64,000 nucleotides of DNA from Flectonema sp. DT1601. Its lineage: Eukaryota; Euglenozoa; Diplonemea; Diplonemida; Diplonemidae. The DNA is taken from contig OZ025816.1 of assembly GCA_964019425.1 (NCBI GenBank), forward strand, positions 744,001 to 808,000, given 5' to 3'. The notes beneath the pieces were generated by a model. It worked only from the letters and a program-made list of their open reading frames with translations. It had not been told where the DNA came from and did no database searches. Each line of letters begins with the position of its first letter. Position 1 is the first letter of the stretch. Both the position numbers and the translations under genes were made by a program. Below are positions 35,045-45,642 of the stretch, in pieces.

Positions 35045-36848
35045 ATGTCTTGCAAAAATAGAACTATAAATGCAAATATGAAAATAATAATTATGACCAT
35101 GCTCATTGCATGGGCCAGTGGAGAAGCATCTTCATTAATATTTCGAAGTGAGTTGGGAGATGTTGTTTTTAAAGAGGGGACTGACTATGAACCTTTTCCA
35201 TTATCGGGAGGAGGAGACATAGAGAACGCTGACCTCGTAGATATATCGATGTTTGGGTGTGAGACTATATGGTATATGCCTCAACTTCTCAGAAGGCTTA
35301 ACAAGAGAAGGCCTCCGATAATGCTTATTAGAAGAGGAGGTTGTAAATTTCAAGATAAAATATCGCTTGCGCATACATACGGCGCAGGAGCAATATTAAT
35401 TTATAATCAAGGCGATGATCCCTATCGTTTTGGACTAGCTAGTAACCCGTATTATAGAAACGGATACGGATTACCAATTTTCTTTTTATCAAACAGTGCA
35501 GGGTTACGTCTGACATCATTAGGTTCGGGTGTTGTATCACTTAAGCATTCAGTCATCGACTATGAGTGTAGTCCTTTTTCAGTTCATCCTGAAACTCATT
35601 TGACTGCTGATTTCTCACATGAAGTCGTTTCTACCGCAGGTGAGAACCACACAGCACAGTTCAACCTTTACGAGCAACGTCTTTCAAAAGAAGACTTGCT
35701 ATTAAAGGTCGCATCCTCTGGATATTACTACGTTGCTGATCAATTGATAAAAGAAGTTGGTGTGGATTACGTCAATTCAGATGGACAAGGTGTCCTTCAC
35801 TACGGCAGAACCCCAGAAGTAATATCATTATTTATCACTAGTGGTGCTGATATTGAACTAAAAGACAAGTCTGGATGGACACCATTAGTAACTAACATAC
35901 GTGGTGATCAACCACAAGCTGTGAAAACTTTATTATCATACGGAGCTGATCCAAACAGGCTTGTCAACGACATATCTCCTTTAGGATTCGCGTGTCAGGT
36001 ACACGCAGGAATGTGTCAGTTGTTGTTAGATGCTGGTGCTGATCCCAACTTCAGGTCTTCTGTCTTAGGGGAGTCTGCTCTTCACAGAGCTGTGAAAAGA
36101 AATGACTTCGAAGTAGTTGCAGTTCTGTTATCAGCAAATGTATCAACGGATCACAAAGACGTTAGGGGGAAGACTGCTATAGAATACGCTAAAAGTAAGG
36201 GAATGCATTTCCTCTTCTCTCCTGAGAGCGAATTGGAAAAATATCTCAACGACCTCGAGACGCCTCTAAAAGATATCGAAAGGAGTGAAGCTATCGATCG
36301 ATTGAAGGCAGACACTATCAACTCGCTCACAAATTCATTACTCGATCCGAATTCGGTACTCGACATCATTATATTCGGTCTGCTATCTCATACTAATGGT
36401 CCTTTTAGAGGGCCACCATTCCCTGCATTCTTTTCGTTCTTCAGGGGTTTCTTTAACATTGTAATTTTTGTTAAGGTATGTCCTATTTCGTGGAGTAGAT
36501 GTTACTACTCATCTCTTTACGAATTCGTTCTAGGCAGGTAGTTATCGAACTTGTCTGAGCTGCAGGGAAAAAAAAAAAAAAAAAAAAAAACAGATCGCTT
36601 CGGATGATAACATGTACATTGCTCTGCTGTTCGCGTGGTACGTCCAATGGGTATGTTATTGTTCTCTCTCGTGTTAAGTTATTAACAATCTATAACGTAA
36701 CGAATAATAACAATTACTACAACAGGGATTAAATAGAGCTACTTGGTTCAGACGTTTCTTATCTATTTCAATTGTGGCCGCCCTGCTAACCAACTGGTTG
36801 TTGGCAAGTAAAAGATTACAGGCGATGCGTGATGTCAGTATTCCTTAA
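35045..36848 (+). CDS. PA-domain and ankyrin-repeat membrane protein (three exons)
   Basis: Exons 35045-36475, 36594-36650 and 36726-36848 join to 536 residues. After a signal-like N-terminus (IIIMTMLIAWASGEAS), residues about 25-185 resemble a protease-associated (PA) domain: IMLIRRGGCKFQDKISLA, then GAGAILIYNQ and LPIFFLSNSAG. Residues about 225-400 contain ankyrin repeats (ADIELKDKSGWTPL, GADPNRLVNDISPLGFA, GADPNF...ALHRAVKRND). The C-terminus has about four hydrophobic segments, spread over all three exons, ending AALLTNWLLASKR. The introns (118 and 75 bases) begin gtatgt and end aaaaaacag and ctacaacag; without splicing the frame would stop at 36541 and lose two membrane segments. PA plus ankyrin on one chain is odd, since ankyrins are usually cytosolic. 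Function unknown. Confidence 0.8.
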
Positions 36849-37267
36849 TCTACAGTCATCACATGTTTCTGATTACTGTACTGTAAGAAGAGTGTGATCA
36901 TACAACACACACACAACCTGTTTTAAAGTTATTAAATCACAATAACTTACTGAGGATACTCTTCATTCTGAACTGTCATAGTCAGCACGTATTCATAACT
37001 ACTACTGCAGACTATTATTTGTACTTAATTATACGGACCGCTCGTAAACCAATCGTAGTTTTTAACTACTTTATTATTAATCTTTCTTGTGCTTCAACAG
37101 GTGCATTGTTTCTCTTTCTATTGATTGGTCAATCATAGAGTATCTTGAATGCTAACCTGTTTACATTCAAATATCTTCGCATAAACAACGTTGTTCCTCA
37201 GAAGAAGACTTGTTTTTAAATGAGTCAGTCTGCCAAGTAATATGTGACCTCAACAGCGTAAACAAAA
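36849..37267. other. intergenic region
   Basis: AT-rich; ends in gacctcaacag at 37256, 11 bases before the next ATG. Nothing else seen. Confidence 0.4.
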
Positions 37268-39715
37268 ATGTCAGTCTTTCGGAGTTTGCACACATGTGAG
37301 CAAACCCTTCGAAGACAACTTCGATATTCGCGTACAATTCCCAAAAGGCACACAATCAGCGAGGGTTGGGAATGTGTTTTTGAAAACTGTCGTCCGGAAG
37401 AGAAATTATTAATAATAAATCGATTGGGTAGGATGGAGGGAATAAAATTTCGCCAAGGACGTTTTCTCATCGGAGCCAAGAAGAAAGTAAGCAAAGCGAT
37501 TGCAGCAGCCAAAGAATTGGTCCACGTGACAGATATTCCTGGTAGTGAAGAACTACTACGAGAAGTATACATTTCACAGTTACTGCATTTGGCGAAGTCT
37601 GTAGGACAAGATTGTGTTGTTGCCCGTCAGTGGATTGGTTTCATCTCCCCGAAAGATAAATTCAAAAATATAAAAATTATTGTAACTGAAGCACCCCTTT
37701 CACAAACTCAAAGAGTAATACTAAATAAGCTGTACGGGGTCATGGCCACTGAGAATCTAATTATTTCTGAAGACTCTTATCTACTGCAACAGAAAGTGAT
37801 GGTGGCAACCTCCTCAGAAGCTCTTCACGAAAGCACTCTAAACGACGCATTGCAAAAAACTAAAATTATAGCGATAAGTTTACTGTCGCCTGCGGAGAAG
37901 AAACTCTGCGGAGTCTTTTTACAGCCGACAAACGCTTCTGGTTGGGTGGCTTTATCTCTTAGGAAAATGTTAAAAGGAAAGGGGATACCACTGACAGCTG
38001 TCACTGATGAAGTTCTTTGTTTATTCTTCGACAGAGGGAATGAGAAAATCGCACGGTCGATGGTTCGAGCAATCGGTTCAGTTTTCACCCAAAGGGCAGA
38101 ATTTTATTCACAAAATAGCTTCTCGGGTATACTGGATGCTTGTGATGGTGGAACTATAGTACTGTGTCGTGGAGATAGGGTTTCTTTTTTAGGACCTTCA
38201 GATCAAAGCGTCGGAATATTAATAAAACACTTACTAAAAAAAAAGTTATTATACACACATGATGAAATACTAAAGTGTGATTGGGGTTCTGAATGGAAGA
38301 AAACATTTACGAAGGTAACTAACATTCAACCAGGGGGATGGGTTGCCGAACAACTTTGTAAAACTTACGGAGGATCTATAACAAAGAAAGATCAAACAGC
38401 TGTCTTTACATCATCAGAGCCATTGCCAACCTCTGATTTGATTCAAAAAGGTGAGCTATCAATATTCCGCAGTAGCTGCATACCAAACCCACCCAGTGGT
38501 GTTATGTTTGTAGTTAATGATAATAGAACACTTTTAGCACTAATTGGAGATGCAGAAGGATGTGGGTCAGAGTTAAAGTCATTCGAAGACGACGGATCCA
38601 TCAGAAATATTTTACTACCTTCAGAATGGAATCAACCACTTGATAAAGAAAATGATTACCTCCAACAGCTAGAAGAAGAATTAAAGACAGCTGCTGCGGA
38701 GGCTCTCACCTTACAAGAACAATCGTTAAAAGGTAAGGAAAAAGCCATTGAAGAGGCTGAAGTACACAAAGCAACTGAAATAAAGAAAGAGTTGCAAGAA
38801 TGCCACAGCGCTCTTGAACAGGTTGCCCTGAAAATGAAATCAAATATACCAATTGAAGCTGGTATAATAGACGATTTCCTAAAGCAGAAACCTCTCAGAA
38901 CTTGGAGACAATCAGACACTGATCATAGTATTGAATTACTTAAAATAGCTGAAGCTATAAAGCGTCTTTCCAATGAGAATGTCGTTCCGTTGTTGGTTCT
39001 TTCTCAGCAACTTCGAACTCGCTTTCTAAATATTCCTGACTTTAAATTGAAGACATATTCTTACTGGAATACCAAGATAATGAGTGCGTACCTTAAATAT
39101 AATGATTGGATTGACGCCAGTCCCGGTTGCCAATTAGATGTACAAATATTAAAGTCGATAAAAGAATTGAAAAATATACCGATCCCCTGTTTAGATACGA
39201 CGTTCATGTTACAAACGTTGCCAGACGATGGAAGAATTCGAGTATTTGATACGAGTTCACTTATGTATTTAAGTTCAACAAAGTTTCCTGAAGGTGTCAA
39301 AATAGTAATACCATATACGGCTTTGTCTGAATTAATAAATTTAACTACGCACAACGACAGTTCTGTAAGTGAACCCGCAAAGATTGCCTATGAAAGTATA
39401 TGTCAAAAACTTCTCTCTGATAAGCATTTTGGGACGGTGTTTGTTGTTGGTCCGATTCAAGAAATCTTTTATGTTAGAAAGACTTTGTTGAGTGCTCTTC
39501 TCATGCTACAAAAACTGTCTGATTGCCGGAGTGGATTAAGAATGAGTGTGCCTGATGACAGAATATTATCTTGTGCTTATATTTTAAAATTGAATTCTAA
39601 AAGATTTTGTAAAACTCCACCACCGATTACACTCTTCACGGAAGACATCGAACTTTCCAAGAGAGCTGATATTTTACAAGTTGGAATATCAAAACCGCCA
39701 TTGTTGCCTTCTTAA
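37268..39715 (+). CDS. large protein with C-terminal PIN-like nuclease domain
   Basis: An 815-residue single-exon protein. The basic N-terminus (MSVFRSLHTCEQTLRRQLRYSR) suggests mitochondrial import. Residues 40-450 are an unrecognised alpha/beta region, and 465-530 is a charged coiled coil. Residues about 655-805 look like a PIN domain: VFDTSSL, an Glu in YTALSELINL, VPDDRILSCA and LFTEDIELSKRA provide acidic residues in the usual order and at usual spacing for metal-dependent RNA cleavage. PIN proteins act in RNA decay, rRNA processing and mitoribosome assembly. A mitochondrial RNA-processing role is an inference from the presequence. The leader acceptor is probably caacag at 37256. Confidence 0.65.
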   Translation: MSVFRSLHTCEQTLRRQLRYSRTIPKRHTISEGWECVFENCRPEEKLLIINRLGRMEGIKFRQGRFLIGAKKKVSKAIAAAKELVHVTDIPGSEELLREVYISQLLHLAKSVGQDCVVARQWIGFISPKDKFKNIKIIVTEAPLSQTQRVILNKLYGVMATENLIISEDSYLLQQKVMVATSSEALHESTLNDALQKTKIIAISLLSPAEKKLCGVFLQPTNASGWVALSLRKMLKGKGIPLTAVTDEVLCLFFDRGNEKIARSMVRAIGSVFTQRAEFYSQNSFSGILDACDGGTIVLCRGDRVSFLGPSDQSVGILIKHLLKKKLLYTHDEILKCDWGSEWKKTFTKVTNIQPGGWVAEQLCKTYGGSITKKDQTAVFTSSEPLPTSDLIQKGELSIFRSSCIPNPPSGVMFVVNDNRTLLALIGDAEGCGSELKSFEDDGSIRNILLPSEWNQPLDKENDYLQQLEEELKTAAAEALTLQEQSLKGKEKAIEEAEVHKATEIKKELQECHSALEQVALKMKSNIPIEAGIIDDFLKQKPLRTWRQSDTDHSIELLKIAEAIKRLSNENVVPLLVLSQQLRTRFLNIPDFKLKTYSYWNTKIMSAYLKYNDWIDASPGCQLDVQILKSIKELKNIPIPCLDTTFMLQTLPDDGRIRVFDTSSLMYLSSTKFPEGVKIVIPYTALSELINLTTHNDSSVSEPAKIAYESICQKLLSDKHFGTVFVVGPIQEIFYVRKTLLSALLMLQKLSDCRSGLRMSVPDDRILSCAYILKLNSKRFCKTPPPITLFTEDIELSKRADILQVGISKPPLLPS

Positions 39716-39902
39716 ATCTTTTTATTTCAATAACCGAAAAACGATTCCATTCCTTAAAAAAGAAAATATTATTATGATTGCGATCAGTTATTTCATTCTA
39801 CAGCTTACAATGACGACAATCCGTGAGCTGTTGTGGATGTAATTTTATTTTTTATTTTTTTTATAAGCTTATCATTACTTTACTCACAGTACGATAATAA
39901 CA

Positions 39903-42900
39903 ATGGAAGACATAAGTGAAGTTCACGAGTATGTTAAAAACATTCGACCACTTCATGCGAAAGATATTTCAAAGTGGGATTATAATAAAATATCAGAAGT
40001 AGTAAGCGGGATAACATCAAGCTCTCCGATTAAACGTAAAGGGTTACAAGAGATCAGTCTTAATACTTTTCACGGACAAGACAGAAAGCTGTTCAAAAAC
40101 TCTGAAAAATTAAAAGCAGAAGATCACACTAAGGCAGAAGCACTTACAATGACTGGAATGGGAAATCAAGTAAAGTCTGGAGTAGAGCCGTGGAGTTCTT
40201 TCCCAACAACCCCAATGCCGCAAAACTTAAAACGTTTGAGTGACGTTAGCGGAGTTCAGTCACAGCAATCTGAATCACCTCATCAAATTACAACTGACAT
40301 TCCAGTTCAGCAGTCGTCTGTTTTATATTCGAGTTCGATTGCAGCTTCTTCTCCTTCAGTTCATCCAATTAAATCATCGCTGGAATCATTTCATGAAATC
40401 AATTCGACAGTAATGATAGACACCTCCCCACTACCTGATCAGAAACTTATTGATACGGAAGAGAGAAGTCTTCAATCTAATTATCACTTTCAAAAAGATT
40501 CCAATAAACTACCTGACTTCTTGAGTGTTCCAACTGAAGCACCAGAAACAAGTTCAACATCATCACTTGTTGAATGGTACAAACAACGTCTTCAAAAGGA
40601 ACGAGCAGGTTGGAAAGTAAGACACTCAGAGTTGGTCTCATCACAGGATAGACTGCTGGCAGAACGTTTGGAAGTTGAAGAACAATTAAAAGATTCGGAG
40701 AGAGCATCTGCAAAAATGAAATCATCCCTTGACAAAGTCACATCACAGTTAACATGTTCAGACATTCAATCACAACAATTACTAACAATGAAATCAGAAT
40801 TGGACTCAACAAGAAGAAGGGTACGAGAACTACAACAGAGTAAACAATGTGATGGCACTTCATTAAGACGTAGGTGTGAATCTGCTGAGAGTTTGTGTAG
40901 TGAATTAAAATCAGAAATAGCAGCATTACAAGAACGGTCAACACATCTACAGGAAGAACTGTCTTCTAAAGTAGTCGAAATAAAACCAATTCAAGAATCA
41001 AATCAAGCATTGAGACTTATTGAGTCAGATCTCCATAATAAAGTAAGTCAATTATCATCATTATTATCAGAGACTAAAGCATCAAAAGGTGCTTCTGAAA
41101 GAGAGCTTCAAATGCTTCAGTTAGAGTTGTCAGATGCAAAGTTTGAAGCAACTCACAGCGCAAAAAGACTTTCTTCCGCTGTAAGTGCAGTGGAAGAATC
41201 AAACAAAGAACTCACAAATCTTAGGGAAGCAAAGTCAGAGGCTACAACTGCTAACTGTGAACTAACTATGGAGAATCAGCATTTACAACAGAAAATATCA
41301 TCATTGACTGAAGACCTAAACAGTTCTAATAATCGATATGAACAAGTGAATGCTAACTTAAAACGTTCCAACAACATCAGCGGCAAGATGGAATCTGAAG
41401 TAGATATTCTTAGAGTTCAATTAAGAAACCTTGAACAACAATACAAAGGTTTAGTAACAAACAATGAAACCAGAATATCTGATATTCAACAAAGACACAC
41501 AACAGAGATTAATCAACTCAAGGAACAGTACGACTCTAAGGTTGCAGTAAGTGATAGAGAGCATGTTGATTTGTGTGAAGAATTAGAATCGACACGTGTG
41601 CGATTACTGAATGAAGTGTCTGCTCACTCAAAAACAACTAATCACATGCAAGTATTACAATCACAGTTCAGTGATGAGAGAGCTGCTGCTCAAAATCAAT
41701 TAGAGAGTCTCGAGATTCAATTCCAACAAGAAAAGAAGACAAACACTCAAACAGTTTCAAAATACAACGACAGCGTTATTCTCAATAATGATCTCGTTGT
41801 TGAAAATAAAAAAATATCTAGTGAGTTGGAGTTAATTCAGATGCAGCTGCGAACTGAGAATTCACATCATTCTGAAACCACAGAAAGCCTTAATACTGCC
41901 TCCCTTACTATTAATAAATTACAATCACAGGTACGAGAATATCAAACTAAACTATCTAACGTGTCTGATCAGTATGAAAGTTTAATCCGTAAAAATACTG
42001 ATCTTTCATTCACAATTGAAGACACTCAACTACGTCACTCTGAATCTGTCAACTCATTGGAGTTACACATAAAAGAATTAGTTGCATCTGTTCAAACTTT
42101 CAAACAAGATTCTCAGAGCAAGAAGACTCAGTGTGATAAATTAACAAAGGCTAATACGGAATTGTCTTTCAACCTGCAAGATACTCGATTAAAACATTCA
42201 GCGGCAATGAGAGATTTGGAAGAAAAATCAAACGAAAAGATCACAACCAGTGAAAGCCAAACTAATAAATTATCTGACAAACTCCGTGAACTTGAAAAAC
42301 ATGTATCTGAACTACTGTCATCTGAGAAATGTGCTCAGCAAAGTGTCGTTGATGAGAAGACGTTGCATTCAGCAACTAGAAAGCAGCTTGAAAAAGCAAT
42401 AGATGTAAAAAATGATCTTGAGCATCAGTTCCAAAACGAGTGTCAATCACACTCGAGTACCAAACAAGACCTCAATTCAATAGAATTGGAACAGGCTACT
42501 AATGTAAATCAATTGGCAGATCTCTCTTTAAGAATTGCACAACTACAACACAAATTAGAAACTTCAGAATCACTTTTACGGGACACCGAAGCAGAGCGAA
42601 GCGCAGCAATGAATGATTTGTTTGCTTCAAAAGAATCTCAATCTGTTTCGGAATGCACCGTTCAGGAACTTAGAATAGAAATATCATCGTTGAATACTTC
42701 TTTATCTAATAACGATTCAGCCTTACGCACAGTACAATCAAACTTATCAGTGTCTTTAAAACAGAAAAGCGACCTCGAAGAACGATTGAGAAAACTTACA
42801 TTTTGCAATGAGAATGCTCAAAACGCACTTGTTGAGTTGGATAAACTTACAGAAATGCATTTAAAAGAACGATCTCTGAGAAGAAAATATTACAATCAGC

Positions 42901-44050
42901 TGGTAGAGCTTCGGGGAAACATGAGAGTTGTTTGCAGACTCAAGCCGTTGTTGTCGTCAAAATCAGAAATGATTTTATCTACGGACGAAGAAACTGTGGA
43001 AGTTCAAAATAAAGTATCAGGTAAACCCCGGGCATTTAGATTCGACGACATCATCTCACCGGATGCGACTCAACGTTCAGTTTTCAAATCATCTGCTGAA
43101 GACCTAATACAATCTCTTTTAGACGGTTATAATATTTGTATTATGGCTTATGGTCAGACAGGTTTGAATTTTTGTTTATTAAACTTTCTTTACGAGAAAA
43201 AAAAAAAAAATAATAATAATAATAATGCCAACAACAATCAAAAACAGGATCAGGAAAGACCTACACAATGTTCGGAAGTGATATTATAAATGGAGCAGAT
43301 TCATCAACTGAAGGGGTCATTCCGAGATCTTTAGCAAAGTTTTGGACCTCCGTTGAAGCATCGAATATTCAGCAATTAGAAGTATCGCTTTCTGTAGTTG
43401 AAATCTATTGTGGTGATGTTAGGGATCTGTTATCTGGATCAGAAGAAGCTCTTAACAGTGACACAGCAAAGTATATGATGGGCTCTGTAGTCACTCACAA
43501 AGTAGTAAATGTCTCATCATTAAGTGATTGCATGAGATTGATATCCGTTGGGTATGAGAATCGAGCAATGTCATCAACCCAATGCAACGAACGCTCAAGT
43601 CGTTCTCACTGTTTAGTCACACTCAACTATTCTGGTGTGTTCGCTATTAGAGGTAAGGAGGTAGCTGTTTCATCAAAAATGGTTTTAGTCGATCTCGGAG
43701 GGTCTGAATGTGTTTCAAAGGCCGGAATTGCTGGTAAACAAATTCAAGAATGCAGTCACATTAATAAAAGTTTGAGCGCTCTGTCGGATGTATTATCTGC
43801 ACTGTCTCATGGTAGATCTCACATCCCTTACAGAAACAGTAAACTAACACATCTACTTTCTGATTGTTTAGGAGGAGATGCTAAGATGCTTCTCTTTGTG
43901 AATATTAACACAGGACAAGATCAGGTTGCTGAAACACTTCATACTCTTAGTTTTGGACACAAAGCAAGACAGATCCCGAGAGGTCCACTAGCAAGAAACA
44001 CATCAAGAGCTGTAAAACTGCAATCACCACAACGTTGTGAAACACCTTAA
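39903..44050 (+). CDS. C-terminal-motor kinesin (kinesin-14 type), two exons
   Basis: Exons 39903-43161 and 43248-44050 join to 1353 residues. Residues 1-220 are low complexity, about 220-1000 are a long coiled coil, and the motor occupies about 1003-1335. The junction YYNQLVELRGNMRVVCRLKP is the neck-to-motor transition typical of kinesin-14, so minus-end movement is expected. The P-loop AYGQTGSGKTYTMFG is split by the intron after AYGQT plus one base. Switch I is NERSSRSH. Switch II reads DLGGSE rather than the usual DLAGSE. The C-terminal helix contains HINKSLSALSDVLSAL and YRNSKLTHLLSDCLGG. The 86-base intron begins gtttga, a divergent donor, and ends tcaaaaacag. The first exon frame runs past the donor without an early stop, so the split is easy to miss. 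Confidence 0.92.
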
Positions 44051-44431
44051 ATAACTCTCGAAGTTTTAAATTATTGATGCTGATCTAACTTTTCACTCTT
44101 TAATAGATACACAATTGTACCTTAACCAGCGGCAATCATAACCTGGTCTGTTGTCATTTTCTTTTCTGCATAACAAGACACGCACACACTTTAGAATTTC
44201 TTCTTTGTAGATATTTAGATTTTTTCTCCCTCTTTTTCGGTAGACTTCCTACGTTGGTTTTGTGATTTTATTTTAAATTGTTTAATTTATCTACAAAACA
44301 GTTGTCAGAATGAAAAAAAAAAACCGTGAAAGAAAATTATTGGAATTCAGTTTTTCCGACTACGGTTATATATTTTTCTTGCAACAACAGAATTCAAAAA
44401 AAAAAAAAAAAAAACAACAACTAATCAAATC
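44051..44431. other. intergenic region
   Basis: AT-rich with an A run just before the next gene (about 44396-44414). A likely leader acceptor cttgcaacaacag ends at 44390. Nothing else seen. Confidence 0.4.
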
Positions 44432-45406
44432 ATGGCACAGCTAGATGACTATTGGCCAGTTTGGAAGGAAATCCTTAAATCACCTGATCACTGTATATGT
44501 CTTTATCACGGTGTATACAATAGAGATGGTGTTAAAGACACAGCAGTAGTACAGAAAGTCCTTCCATTGATAAGAAGTCTTTGTCAGGGAGATGACAATA
44601 CATTTCGTGATTTCGTAAAGCGATGCCTTCCAGGTGGGAATGGTGGATTTGAACCACCTCAAGAACTTGCTTTGTTATTAAGAAGTATGATAGCCTGGAG
44701 AGAGTTCGGTGAAACAAGTGATGACTCAAATAGAGGTTACCATCATGTTAATAATAAATATCTTGAGGGTGAATTACCAACCGACCCTGAAGACTACATC
44801 GATAATGACGAAGAAGGAATTCTTATTCTAATGGAGGAAGCTCGTATGATGTGGTCTGACGGAACTGGTCCACTCTGGGCAGGTATCTGTGTTTCATACA
44901 ACACTTTCTCTCAACCAACACTCCTCTGGCACTATTGTGAGCAACGTGATATTCACGACTTCTATACGAATGAATACATCAAAGCTCTGAGTGATTCGAT
45001 AAAGTCTTTTTCAAACATCTTAGAAGTTGGAGCAGGTAGGGGTAACTTATCAAAGTACCTCAAATCTTATGTTAAAAACATCACCGCAACTGACTCAGAT
45101 GACTTTGATAATGTCACACAGATATCTTATGAGAAAGCTTTAAAGACTATGAACCCTGATTTAGTCATCTGTAGTTGGATGCCGTACGGTGAGGATTGGA
45201 CTCCGCAGTTTCGTTCAACCGAATCTGTGAGGTCGTACATTTTGTTAGGACCTCCTGGAGTCACAGCAACTCCTTCTGCATGGAAAGACTCTCACTCTGG
45301 TTGGAGTAGTGAGAGATTAGAAGATGTCGAAGTTAGAGCCATCGCAAAGATCGATTGCGGTGCTGATCCAGGAAATAGCAAGGCAGTGATGTGGACCAGA
45401 AAGTAA
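44432..45406 (+). CDS. methyltransferase-like protein
   Basis: A 324-residue protein. Residues about 195-265 resemble the start of a Rossmann methyltransferase: NILEVGAGRGNLSKYL matches the S-adenosylmethionine motif I, followed by ITATDSDD (motif II) and DLVICSWMPYGEDWTPQF (motif IV region). The N-terminal 190 residues are helical and unrecognised. The substrate is unknown. The end is uncertain: the stop codon forms part of a perfect donor (AAgtaagt at 45404), and ccctcccccaacag ends at 45523. Splicing there would replace the stop and extend the frame to 45715, overlapping the next gene, so I kept the stop at 45406. Confidence 0.72.
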   Translation: MAQLDDYWPVWKEILKSPDHCICLYHGVYNRDGVKDTAVVQKVLPLIRSLCQGDDNTFRDFVKRCLPGGNGGFEPPQELALLLRSMIAWREFGETSDDSNRGYHHVNNKYLEGELPTDPEDYIDNDEEGILILMEEARMMWSDGTGPLWAGICVSYNTFSQPTLLWHYCEQRDIHDFYTNEYIKALSDSIKSFSNILEVGAGRGNLSKYLKSYVKNITATDSDDFDNVTQISYEKALKTMNPDLVICSWMPYGEDWTPQFRSTESVRSYILLGPPGVTATPSAWKDSHSGWSSERLEDVEVRAIAKIDCGADPGNSKAVMWTRK

Positions 45407-45642
45407 GTTGTTTTCCTTTTTTTTAGATACCTGACCGACAAGTTCAAAATATTTTAGAGATACAAATTTCACGAGCCTTTCATATTATGACCAAATCAAA
45501 TGTCAATTCCCTCCCCCAACAGGATTGAACTTTACTCCCTATCGGAAAATAAAAAAAAACATAATAATGAATTTGTTTCTTTAGTAGTAAAGCTTTTAAT
45601 GATTAATATTTACAACCCCCTTTCAGTACCCCAGATGCGACG

